The notes below the pieces were generated by a model. It searched no databases. It saw only the letters and a program-made list of their open reading frames with translations, and was not told the origin of the DNA. The translations under genes and the position numbers were made by a program. Positions 1 through 9,537 of a stretch of 64,000 bases of DNA are shown here, one piece after another. The DNA comes from Acanthosoma haemorrhoidale (Eukaryota > Arthropoda > Insecta > Hemiptera > Acanthosomatidae), in the NCBI GenBank assembly GCA_930367205.1, contig OV884011.1, forward strand, positions 118,541,866 through 118,605,865. Direction: 5' to 3'. The first letter of the stretch is position 1, and each line of letters begins with the position of its first letter.

Positions 1-379
1 ATTAAAATATTAATTAATTAAAATTAATTTGCTTACCTTAGCATCTGAGGATCTAGTGTAATCTCCTTCCTGTGGTAAACATTGGCTAAAAGAAAAATTA
101 GGGAGCAGGAAGTGAATGAGTGAGTCTACCTAGAACTGAGAGAACATATATGTTGCTCGGCAACTGTCAGACTGGTTAGATCTGAGTTAAACTCCAGGTA
201 AATTGTGTAAAATAGTTCATTGAGCCCCATTAGCTCCGGGTAAATAATAGAATTTTAGGAGGCCTAAAAACTAGTGATCACTCCCAAATTATTGGACACT
301 TGCCTGCATTTTTCAATCATGAATATTTTGGCAAATAATGTTTAAATTTTATTTGGACAACTTCTTTTATCAATCAAAA

Positions 380-772
380 ATCATTATAAAATTACAATCT
401 GGCATATTGGGCAATAAGTAATTGCGATCAATGTTCTCATTCATACCATATTTACAATTTTTCATTCACTCGCTCATTTATACAGTATTTACAAATAGCC
501 CAAATCCAACCAAGGTGAAAACATTTCCTTCGCATGCGAAAGATGAAGCGGAGTCTTGGGAAGTCCCCCACGCTCCTCCGTCATGCGCGTCAACGGACAC
601 TAGCCAGTGGAGGCTGTCCAAGAGCGCGAGAACCACAGACGCTCAGGACATGATTGGAGAAACTGGCCATTACTAGGACTCCCACTGTCACCTATTTACA
701 GCAGGTCACGAGGCCGCTTTAGTCTCCGAGGATGATTATAGGGATGTGTGGCGCAGTGTAATTGCTTTGCTG
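380..772 (-). mobile_element. 5'-truncated Jockey-like LINE, 3' end only
   Basis: Read on the minus strand, this matches the last part of ORF2 and the 3' untranslated region of the Jockey-like LINE copies at 29104-31972 and 46472-48305. Shared landmarks are the TGGCGCAGTG motif, the CCGAGGATGATTATAGGGATG block, the CCTCCACTGGCTAG block (seen here as its complement) and the repeated TTCATTCACTCGCTCAT motif. It carries many substitutions relative to the other copies. Similarity stops near 772 on the 5' side and near 380 on the 3' side. I saw no clear poly(A) tail or target-site duplication. It is a dead fragment with no coding capacity. Confidence 0.75.
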
Positions 773-2040
773 ACAACTTCATTTAGTTGTTTTTTTAGGT
801 TCAATTCGAATTGAATTAGGTTCAACTGGAATTTTCCCAATTATATATTATATTTAGTTATATTTTGGAAAATGCATTAACAAAGCATGCTAATTTATCT
901 GGTGAGTGGAGACGAACTCATGTAATTCTACTCGGAATTTTGCAATTCCCTGCAACAGTACTTTACTATCTGCGTCCGGTAGTGTCTTAGTTCAGTACCT
1001 ATCACATATACTAAAACTTTTTTATGTCTGAAATGGAGTTAAAATTTAAGGTCAACATGCTTTTTTTCAGTTATAAATCAGGTTAATAACTAATAGCTGT
1101 ATTAAGTTGCCTCACTGGAAGCATAAGATTTTACTAAGTGAAAAATCCTTCTTGCTAAAACCTTAAATGAGCTACTCTAGATATATTTCCTGTACTAAAA
1201 GTCTGAGTGAGATTTAAGTTTAATTACAGTACATTTTCCGGTTCTCGTTATAGCTATGCAATTTACACTTTTATCATATATTTTTTTTATGATTGTCGAT
1301 TTTTAATTTTTGTTTTTCTACATCGTTGTATAAAAAAATTAACAACGAACGATGAATTATTATCAGTAAAAGTCAGGAAACCATCTAATATTTCATGGTT
1401 TCAAATATAACCCATATGCCTCAAGAAATTATGAGGTATCCTGTTGAAAAATAATATTAAAAAGTATATAACAGCCTAGAAAAAATATTGTACACCATCC
1501 AGTGGCAGCCTTATTTTCCTTACCTCATTTATATTACAATTTATGAAATATTTCTTTTTCCTTATTTTATAATTTTGGTTATGTTCCGGCTAATTCACAT
1601 TTTTTTTACGCAGTAAATTTAGGTTTTATTATTTTGTATCTGTATTATTACAATTATCACGAAATCAGTTGAGGCTCAGTTTTTCTTTTTTTTTAAAATC
1701 ACTTCCTCGTATGTCTGTTCTTATGCTCAGACGACTGCATGGCTCCTTTTCTGGCGTGAAATTTGATTAGAAGGTAAAATTTGATGACCTAGTGGCATAA
1801 AAAATACTGCCATTTTTTTAAAACATTGTTAAGTTAGTAAAGAAACTATAATAATAGATATTTACTATCTTAGTGACTATCAAATCAAATGAATAAAAAC
1901 GTCCTGTTTAATAAATTAGTATGTAGGTCGGGACTGTTTAAAACTTAATTGTTAGTTTTGAATAGCTTAGCTACTACATACAATCCTTAAATTAAAATAA
2001 AAGTCTCTTCCGAGAAATATCCGTGATGGATTAAACTTGC
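773..2040. other. AT-rich DNA, no recognised feature
   Basis: Low-complexity, AT-rich sequence with many stop codons on both strands. A 67-codon reading frame at 1207-1410 is rich in F, Y and I and resembles chance translation of AT-rich DNA. No domain, splice-bounded exon or repeat end was recognised. Confidence 0.5.
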
Positions 2041-2164
2041 ATTGGTGTAGAGTGATTACTACAGCCAGGTGAGTATTGTATTGGTGTAGAGTGATTACTA
2101 CAGCCAGGTGAGTATTGTATTGGTGTAGAGTGATTACTACAGCCAGGTGAGTATTGTATTGGTG
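2041..2164. repeat. 39-bp minisatellite, three units plus a partial
   Basis: Units start at 2041, 2080 and 2119 and are identical as read, followed by a 7-bp partial unit (ATTGGTG) at 2158-2164. Each unit contains CCAGGTGAGTATTG, which holds the CAG|GTGAGT form of a metazoan 5' splice site on the plus strand. Confidence 0.95.
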
Positions 2165-4081
2165 GATTAGCTGAGATGGTTACAGCCCTGTCTCGCTACG
2201 TCATGTACATGACAGGGTAACTGGGCCGAGTATGCCAACAGACCATCAAATCACTACTAATCTGTGAATGGTGAGCAAAAGTCGGGGTTTTCGGTAATTT
2301 ATTAATTCAGGGGTGAAAGAGGCTAATGAAGTGTCCTAGCTTTTTAATAACCAAGATTTAAAATTTTGTGCATGTTAGAGTGAGTGGTATAATTGAACAA
2401 TACCGATAGGTCTGCAGTTATCTTCCTTAATATAACACTTAGTACTATTGAAATAGTACCAACTCAGGTTGTCCTACTTATATATGCAAATGGAATCCAT
2501 CAAGGTTACGTTCTGTCACCTACGTATGTAGGATATCTTGTTAAATAAAATTAAATTAAAATCTAGCGTGCTTCATAACACAACTAACGGATTTGTTTGT
2601 ACAAACTTGCGGTGTCATTAGATAGTGTAATACATACATTTATAAACAATTAATTATATTTGTCGTCACAGTTATGTTGTCAACTAACTTTTGTATGGTA
2701 GTTTCATCATGTTCGAGCGTTTTGTGTATTATTTACGGGATTCTGTATTATGTTCTGGTGTCAGTATAAAATGTGCATTTTAAGTGTTGAACAGTCAAGG
2801 TGTTGTATTAAGTGTCCATGCGTGTAAGCTGTTTTTCAAATCTGTAGTCGGGTAAAGATTATCTCTGCTTTTCTATTGTTCTCTGATTTCATGCTGCCAA
2901 GGTGGGATTGTTGGTTATTCCAGATTTCATTTGGTGCTGGAGAATCTGGGTGTTTCGTTCTAGCTAGTTTAGATTCTTTGTCATTATCTTCATAACCCTG
3001 TACACCACAAGTACCAGGTAAATAATATATGTTTCTGTTGGGTTATGTTAAAGCTCCCTCTTGAAGTGATATACGATAGGGGTGGGACGATAGAGTGTAT
3101 GGGCTTGTTGTAAGAAATATTTACGAGAATTTATACAGCTTATTGAATCAGATCCTATCATAAATTTTCCGAGAGGTCGAATTTTTTATAGTTAGTAGTT
3201 CTTGAATAAATTACAGAGGGTTCTGTGAAATGTCTTAGAGGTATCAGGAATAAGTGTAAGTAAGATTGCTGTGAACTAGGCATCTTACGCTAAGGCACAC
3301 ATGCAGATGGATGAGATGAACAATTAAATTGTTGTTTTTAAATTACATGTTAGTAGAATAACATTACCAAATACTCCATGTATTAACGAAAATATCACAT
3401 AATATGGGGTACATGTGAAAAAAAAGCATAAATAATGTTATGAAAAGATATTACACTTAAAACTACTCAATATCATGTATACAAAAATATATTACATTTG
3501 ACCTGAGAGGAAATACAGTGGGAGTGAGCAACGTGAATGGCAAGTGACTACTAGTGAAAGAGGCGGCAGATAAAGCTATGACCAGCCGAGAAGTGGCGGG
3601 AAGGGAACAGAGATAATTGGATTGGATCTGACCTCCACCAAGTAACCATGATCACGATTTAACATAAAGGAAGTTTAGGCTCTTTGCTTAACATACGTCA
3701 ATCACTCCCATCCTGCATCCGAACGAAACTGTACTGGATACAGACGCCTACCATGTATACAGAAGGTGCAAGGAATATTTTTGTTTCTGGTTTAAGAGTA
3801 AGAAACAATCTATTTTGAAATTATGTTATAACCGTCCCTGGAGTGTATATGGGGGTAATGTTACAAGATTTTGAGTCCCATCGTAACATGATTCACTGAA
3901 ACAATATTGGGCAAAATTGCAAGTCTGGACATGTTCTGGAAGAGATTTGATCAGCCTGGCACATAGCTGTAACAGTTTTATTGTCGTCACCTCTGTATTT
4001 TTCATTTGAATATGTGGACGACTGAAGTTACTTTAAAACTAATTTAATATATTCAAATTAACTACTGCTTGTAGGATGTAA
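2165..4081. other. Noncoding DNA, possible tRNA-derived relic at its start
   Basis: No gene recognised. At 2163-2210 the sequence GGATTAGCTGAGATGGTTAC resembles a tRNA A box, so a decayed SINE is possible, but no B box was found downstream. The remainder is AT-rich with no long open frame. Confidence 0.4.
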
Positions 4082-4288
4082 TATATCCACTGCATAAACC
4101 ACGACAAACCAAGAGAGAGATTAAATAGTTATTCGGAAAAGTTTGGCGTTTCAATAGTGGAACTGCAAAACCAATTCACTAATGAAAATATAGTTTCGGC
4201 GGAATGCATGAAAACTATGACCCAAGCAGTAACAAATAGAGATAGTTTCACAATTTTTGGGGACTCAGTAGCAATAGACCGAATATAG
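4082..4288 (+). other. Unrecognised coding-like stretch, 68 codons
   Basis: An open frame runs from just after a TAA at 4079-4081 to a TAG at 4286-4288. The inferred peptide has a balanced, protein-like composition (for example SEKFGVSIVELQNQF and NRDSFTIFGDSVAIDRI), unlike the F/Y/I-rich chance frames around it. It has no obvious initiator near its start and I recognise no family. It lies directly upstream of Gypsy-1. It could be the C-terminal end of an old transposase, an exon, or chance. Confidence 0.25.
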
Positions 4289-4331
4289 AAATTAAGGTAG
4301 TAAAAAAATATTTTAGATATATATTTATATA

Positions 4332-4515
4332 AGTTAAGGTTCGGACGTCGTAGGCAGCCAGCCTAATCCTTAAGTCATCGGGATGTAAACATCCCGAATG
4401 TATTTAGAGAGGCTTTAAAAGCTCAAATAAAAACAGTCTTGTGACAACTCTCGTTCAGCAACTACATTCAACCTCTTTCCTTTTTCTTCTCGTTTTTCGT
4501 TGACGATCGTTAACT
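4332..4515 (+). repeat. 5' LTR of Gypsy-1
   Basis: 184 bp, AGTTAAGG...GTTAACT. It contains a near-perfect palindrome (CGGGATGTAAACATCCCG, about 4379-4396), a weak TATA-like GTATTTAGAG and a polyadenylation-like AATAAA near 4427. It is colinear with 9538-9721 without indels. The final T overlaps the first base of the primer binding site. Confidence 0.93.
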
Positions 4516-4532
4516 GGTGCCGAAACCCGGGA
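4515..4532 (+). promoter_or_regulatory. Primer binding site, complementary to the tRNA-Phe 3' end
   Basis: TGGTGCCGAAACCCGGGA is the complement of a tRNA 3' end reading TCCCGGGTTTCGGCACCA. The TTTCGGC acceptor strand pairs with GCCGAAA, the usual 5' end of animal cytosolic tRNA-Phe. An identical 18-mer follows the 5' LTR of Gypsy-2. Confidence 0.85.
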
Positions 4533-4624
4533 GCGGAGTGGGTTCGAGTCATTAACGTGCGAGTTGGTTTTTGTTTTGTTTTTTCCTTCTTATTCACTTT
4601 CGTGTGATTTAATTAAAGTAGGTA

Positions 4625-5821
4625 ATGGTGGAATTGCGGCCGGCAGCGTTTGAAGTTCCACAGTTACCTAAAGAAACCATGGCTGAAGCCCATGCGAACA
4701 CACTGGCGTGGATGAAGGTGCGGGCAGTGACGTCACAGGACATGAGGAAAATGATCTCAGACCTCGAAAAATTTTCTGGGGAAATAGGTGAGTTAAATCA
4801 TTTTCTCAAAGGTGGAGATAGGATTATGGAGAGGATACAAGCCAAGATGGACGAAGGGTTACTCGACCCAGGTGACGCTAAGTCAATAAAGGCAGACCTG
4901 GTGTGCAGGGTGAAAAGGAAGGTGCTGAACCTGATACAGGCGGACGAGGAAACCCCGTGGGAGATAGTAAAGACGAGACTGAAAAAAGCATATGGGGGGG
5001 GGGACGGTGGACCCCAGAGGAGGATATATTCCAAATGTTTCGAGAAATGAAATCTCGAGAAATGAAATGAAAGAAATGAAAAATGACAGAATAGTGGACA
5101 GTATGCTGCAGTCCTGGTTGTCCGCTACAATAAAATAAATGAGAAAATGAGGGAGACAACTAGCGCCGATGAAGTGGAGGGCAGGATGGGATTCCTGTCA
5201 ACAATCTTAAAGGTACAATTAGCGAAGGAGACGGGAAGGAAGGAAGGGTTCCCTAATGAGCGATCGTTCCTCGAATGCGCCCAGGCGATGATAGATGCTA
5301 GCGCAAGGGAAGAAGAAGTAAGAATGAACGAAGATGACAACGATTGGAGCCAGATCCCATATAGGAGAAACAGGACCCCAAAAGCAGTGTGGAGGAGACA
5401 GGAAACGCCGTTTGCCGGTAGAGACAGGGGAGCGACAAGAGAGAGAAGATTAGGAGTGACGAGGCCTAGGTACGCACCTCGGAAAGAAGAAAGGAAATGT
5501 CATGGTTGTGGAAAGACGGGCCATCTGGTAGCTCAGTGCCCTCGCACTAAGTGCTTTGAGTGTGGGGAAGAAGGACACATAGCAAGACAATGTCCATACT
5601 TGTTTCGTAGAAGGGAATTTCACAAAGCAGAACCAATGGAGGTGAACAACCAGGAAATCCGGGAGAGGCGGAGCGCGACACCAAGAGAAATTGGATCATC
5701 GGGCGACGAGTCATCAGGGACGTCGGAGACAGACGGAGAGGAGTCGAAGCGCAGCGGGAGCAGACGACGAGAGTGGCAGAAGAATCCCTCGCGCAGATGG
5801 GAGCGGCGTACGGAGGCCTGA
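4625..5821 (+). pseudogene. gag: gag of Gypsy-1, frameshifted
   Basis: The Gag polyprotein would form the particle that packages element RNA. The first open segment (4625-5050) aligns residue by residue with the N-terminal part of the intact Gypsy-2 Gag. The frame is then lost at a run of ten G bases (4994-5003), where alignment to Gypsy-2 suggests eight. It is disturbed further by a short local duplication of CGAGAAATGAAA near 5041-5085 and more indels to about 5150. The frame resumes at 5147 and runs to the TGA at 5819-5821. This second part carries two CCHC zinc knuckles (CHGCGKTGHLVAQC and CFECGEEGHIARQC) and an acidic/arginine-rich tail. The G-run shift could be a sequencing error; the duplicated segment is less likely to be. 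Confidence 0.9.
5819..5821 (+). promoter_or_regulatory. In-frame UGA between gag and pol, candidate readthrough stop
   Basis: The gag segment ends at this TGA, and the same frame continues without another stop through 15 codons to 5867 and on through all of pol to 9187. The context GGCC-TGA-GGAG is the same in Gypsy-2 (36799-36801). Residues after the stop are conserved between the two elements, including WQ.RG.R.L, VR and PII before the protease motif, although the nucleotides have diverged. That pattern fits translation across the stop. Confidence 0.6.
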
Positions 5822-8800
5822 GGAGAGTGGCAGCAGAGAGGCGACCGCATCCTAAGGTGCAATACAGTGCGGGAAAGGATGTGTGGTTTGCCAATTATCG
5901 AGTTCGGGAAGGGGGAGAGGTGCCTCATTGATACTGGCAGCACCAATACAATAATATCTCGTGGTGCGTTAGAGAGGTTGCGTAGAGGAGAGAGGGCACA
6001 CCAGATCAAGGTATGTAAGTGTAAATTACTTACTCTTGGGGGACCCTGCGAAGTATTGGGAGAAGCGGTCGTGGGGCTGGAAGAATGGGCGAAAGTAATG
6101 GGTGACATAAAAGTACACGTCGTGGAAGACATGCCACGGGAATACCAGATAATAGTGGGGTGTGATTTACTGGGAAAAGTAGGCGCGCGCATCGAAAACG
6201 AGGGGGAGAACTGGAGGATCAAAATAGGGAAGCGAACCTATCGAAGCCGGGGGGGCGTAAGGGGCGAAACGGAGCAAATAGGAGCGGTTAAGAGAGTGGA
6301 GGATTGGAGGGAGAGTCTGAGGAGCGAGTTTAGGGATATTTTTTTCGCTGAAGGGGACAAGCTAGGAGCAACGGGGAAAACGCTACATGAGATCCCGTTA
6401 AAAGTAGAGCGGGTGACGTATGTGAAGGAGAGGCGGTATCCGCAAGCGCTCAGACAACACATTAGAAAGGAGATCGAGGATCTCAAGCGCCAAGGTATTA
6501 TCAGAGATAGCACGTCTCCGTATAATAGCCCTTTGTGGGCAGTGAAAAAGAAAAGTCGACCGGGAGAATGTGAGGAAAAATACCGAGTCGTGGTGGATTT
6601 TCGGAAACTTAACGATAATACCCTGGACGAAAAATATCCGATCCCGCGGTTCGAAGACATCCTAGACAGACTAAACGGTGCAAAAATTTTTAGCACATTG
6701 GACCTAAAAGCAGGGTACCATCAGATCAAACTAGCTGTGCATGACCAACATAAAACGGCGTTTTCGTTTGAAAGAGGGCATTTTGAGTTCACGAGAATGC
6801 CGTTCGGTCTCAAAAATGCTCCAATAACCTTTCAGCGTCTCATGGACGAACTTCTGAGAGGAATGGACGAAAATATGTGCCAAATTTACATGGATGACCT
6901 GCTGATCTTCAGCCGAACGGAATCGGAACATATTCAACACCTCCGGAACGTATTTGAGAGATTAAGGGATTTCGGGTTGAAACTGTCAATAGACAAATCG
7001 TCACTGGGGCAGGAGCAGATTAGTTTTTTAGGGCACACAATCTCACAGGAAGGGGTTCAACCAGACTCGACGAAAGTAGAAGCGATCCAGAGAATGGAGG
7101 TGCCAAAAGATGTAAAAGGGATTCGGAGATTACTGGGCACGCTCAATTACTACCGCCGTTTCGTGCCGGACATGGCAGAATATATGGTACCCATTAACAA
7201 TTTACTACGGAAAGGAGCACGGATAATGATCACGCCGCTGATAGAGCAGAATATCCGCAAATGCTTGGCACGTTTGCAGGAGGCGCCGATTTTGGCTTTC
7301 CCTAACTTTGAGAAGGATTTCACGATCACCACCGACGCAAGCGACTATGCCTTGGGGGCAGTATTGTCACAGGAAGGCGAAGACGGGGAACGACCGGTGG
7401 CTTACGCGAGCAGACGCCTGACGGACACGGAGGCGCGGTACAGCGCTCTGGAACGAGAACTCCTCGGGATAGTGTGGGCCATTGGGCACTTCCGTCCGTA
7501 TGTATTTGGCAGAAGGTTTCGAATACATACGGATCACCGACCTCTTCAATGGGTCGGAAAACTCAAAGAATCCTCCTCAAGGGTAACAAGGTGGAAGGAA
7601 TTCTTAGCCCAATACAATCTGGATATTGTATATAAGCCAGGCAAAGACAACGTCGTGGCAGATTGGCTGTCGCGCGCTATTATGGTGAACGCCATAGAAG
7701 AAGGGGAAACATCGAGCGGTATGAGGCAGTTCATTGAGGAATGGACGCCTGGAGAAGCGGGCAGGAGCAGCACGCGGAAAGATAGTGACAGGAGTGCGGA
7801 CACACCATCAGACGAGTCTATAGGAGAGAGACCGCGTGATATGGAGACGACGGACGAAATTATCAATGATAAGCGGAGGCAGATCATTTGGAAAACTCAA
7901 ACATCGGGTGCTCTGAAAATACTCCATAGTACGTACGGTAGGAGTCAGATCGCGACGATTTGGTCACCACCGGGAGTTCGAGGAGATCAAATTTGTCAGG
8001 CTCTCAAGGACGTGTCCAAACCCGGCAAAACACACCATTTATTCGTGGGCAACGAGACTGTCTGGGACAAAATTAAAAAGCTGTGGCAGAAAGAGCTGTT
8101 GGGGGTGGATCGCTCGTTCATTCGGTGTCTTTCCGTGGTCCAAACCCTGCGGGACGAGGAGCAGCAACGCGAGGTAACACTGGCGTATCACCAAGGAAAA
8201 ACCAACCACCGCGGTGGGCAGGAGACGGCACAAGCACTACGAAGGCGCTATTTTTGGTGGGGGATGCAGCGGACTATTCAGGAGGTAATCGGAGCATGCG
8301 AAGTTTGTCAGAAGACGAAATATGATAGACATCCCACGCAGGGACTCCAGGAGGAATCACCCACGGCAGAAGCACCACTGACGGAGATTCAAGTGGACAC
8401 TTTCACGTGGCGGGGTTTTAAGTGGGTCACTATCATCGACCCATTTAGCAAAGTGGCTATGGCCTACGCGGTGGGAGACAAGTCATCAGATTCCATATTA
8501 CAAGCCCTCAACACATGGTTTCAGTTCTACGGCATACCAGAGAGGATCTCGTCGGACGGGGGACGGGAGTTTGACAATGCAACCGTGAGAGCCGAAATGC
8601 AAAAACGGGATGTGGTATGGCATTTTAATACCCCCGGGCATCCCAAGAGCAGGGGAACCATCGAAAGGTTACACAGCACCCTCAGCGACCACTTACGCGT
8701 GTACCAGGTGGATAAAGGCCTGTCGGCGAACGTAGCGATGCCAATGGCGGTGGCGGCATACAACCACTCGATACATGCCACGACGGGGTTAGCACCCTTC

Positions 8801-9187
8801 GAAATTTTGTTTGGATTACGAGTGAGACCGAGGCCAGAGATGGTGGCGGATGAGGGAATGGTGGCACAGCTCCATAACACCCACATACAGCTCGGAAAGA
8901 TGTGGTACAAAGTACGCGATAAGATTATGCGCGAAAAATCCAAGCGCGTGGCACGGGCAAATTTGAAGGTGCGGGATCGCATAGGAGCAATATCGATTGG
9001 GACCGTTGTGTACAGAAAAGTCGTGTCAAATCGTAGTAAGGAACTTGTTCGGTATGAGGGGCCCTTTAAGGTCATCATAATTCGGGAACATAATCTCGTG
9101 ACCATCGAGAGTATGACCACCCCAAAGAAGAGGCGAACCGTTCACATTGAACAGTTGAAACTCCCAACACAGGGGGGAGGGTGTTGA
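5822..9187 (+). CDS. pol: Pol polyprotein of Gypsy-1 (protease, RT, RNase H, integrase)
   Basis: This enzyme set copies element RNA into DNA and integrates it. Numbered from 5867 (a GTG codon in frame; the first ATG is 5879), the aspartic protease motif LIDTGS is at residues 20-25 and the reverse transcriptase box YMDD at about 341-344. The RNase H motif TTDAS is near 488, and the integrase zinc-binding H-H-C-C region is at about 774-816. The integrase triad is D844, D897 and E933, with D-35-E spacing. No internal stop or frameshift is present. No chromodomain was seen. There is no independent start with good context, and the frame is continuous with gag across one UGA, so expression as a Gag-Pol readthrough product is my inference. 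Confidence 0.93.
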   Translation, partial: GEWQQRGDRILRCNTVRERMCGLPIIEFGKGERCLIDTGSTNTIISRGALERLRRGERAHQIKVCKCKLLTLGGPCEVLGEAVVGLEEWAKVMGDIKVHVVEDMPREYQIIVGCDLLGKVGARIENEGENWRIKIGKRTYRSRGGVRGETEQIGAVKRVEDWRESLRSEFRDIFFAEGDKLGATGKTLHEIPLKVERVTYVKERRYPQALRQHIRKEIEDLKRQGIIRDSTSPYNSPLWAVKKKSRPGECEEKYRVVVDFRKLNDNTLDEKYPIPRFEDILDRLNGAKIFSTLDLKAGYHQIKLAVHDQHKTAFSFERGHFEFTRMPFGLKNAPITFQRLMDELLRGMDENMCQIYMDDLLIFSRTESEHIQHLRNVFERLRDFGLKLSIDKSSLGQEQISFLGHTISQEGVQPDSTKVEAIQRMEVPKDVKGIRRLLGTLNYYRRFVPDMAEYMVPINNLLRKGARIMITPLIEQNIRKCLARLQEAPILAFPNFEKDFTITTDASDYALGAVLSQEGEDGERPVAYASRRLTDTEARYSALERELLGIVWAIGHFRPYVFGRRFRIHTDHRPLQWVGKLKESSSRVTRWKEFLAQYNLDIVYKPGKDNVVADWLSRAIMVNAIEEGETSSGMRQFIEEWTPGEAGRSSTRKDSDRSADTPSDESIGERPRDMETTDEIINDKRRQIIWKTQTSGALKILHSTYGRSQIATIWSPPGVRGDQICQALKDVSKPGKTHHLFVGNETVWDKIKKLWQKELLGVDRSFIRCLSVVQTLRDEEQQREVTLAYHQGKTNHRGGQETAQALRRRYFWWGMQRTIQEVIGACEVCQKTKYDRHPTQGLQEESPTAEAPLTEIQVDTFTWRGFKWVTIIDPFSKVAMAYAVGDKSSDSILQALNTWFQFYGIPERISSDGGREFDNATVRAEMQKRDVVWHFNTPGHPKSRGTIERLHSTLSDHLRVYQVDKGLSANVAMPMAVAAYNHSIHATTGLAPFEILFGLRVRPRPEMVADEGMVAQLHNTHIQLGKMWYKVRDKIMREKSKRVARANLKVRDRIGAISIGTVVYRKVVSNRSKELVRYEGPFKVIIIREHNLVTIESMTTPKKRRTVHIEQLKLPTQGGGC

Positions 9188-9501
9188 ATGTGCGTAAGAT
9201 GGTGTGCCCTCGATCCGATACGGAGCAACTGATCCGGAATCATATGTTTCACATGTTCACATTCACATGTGCTGCTCAGAGAGAGTTTTTGTTTTCAGTA
9301 TTTATATTGTGGATGTTCCATTTTTTTTTTACCTGGCAGCCACCGGGTCCAGGGCGAATGTATTATTTTTTGTTATTATTATTTTTGTTTTATTTCTGTA
9401 TTATCTCTTTTCTTTGTTTTTTTGTGAGGACTATGAATATATTAGACCGTAAACGTGATGTAAGGGATTACAGGCTGTGTGCTGAGTGCGGCGGACCTTG
9501 G
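9188..9501 (+). other. Post-pol T-rich region of Gypsy-1
   Basis: Between pol and the polypurine-tract region lies about 310 bp of T-rich sequence. A frame overlapping the end of pol (9181-9543) can be translated into a 120-residue peptide with a long hydrophobic stretch. It begins at GTG and shows no recognisable envelope feature apart from hydrophobicity, so I do not call it a gene. Gypsy-2 has a similar T-rich region and a similar GPGR-like tetrapeptide at the equivalent place. Confidence 0.45.
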
Positions 9502-9537
9502 AGTTTACGAAGAGATATGCGTAAACTGGCAGGGGGG
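9502..9537 (+). promoter_or_regulatory. Hairpin plus polypurine tract of Gypsy-1
   Basis: AGTTTACG (9502-9509) and CGTAAACT (9520-9527) form a perfect 8-bp stem with a 10-nt loop. Three bases later comes the polypurine tract AGGGGGG (9531-9537), abutting the 3' LTR. The polypurine tract is the expected primer for second-strand synthesis. The same stem with a different loop is found in Gypsy-2 at 40393-40417. Confidence 0.8.

Noticed and set aside
2041..2164. CRISPR-like array
   Set aside because: Units are directly adjacent identical 39-mers with no spacers; a minisatellite in a eukaryotic genome.
5547..6696. Long minus-strand frames opposite gag-pol of Gypsy-1 (also opposite Gypsy-2)
   Set aside because: They mirror the purine-rich coding strand and have low-complexity S/R/L/P content; they are shadows of pol with no domain.
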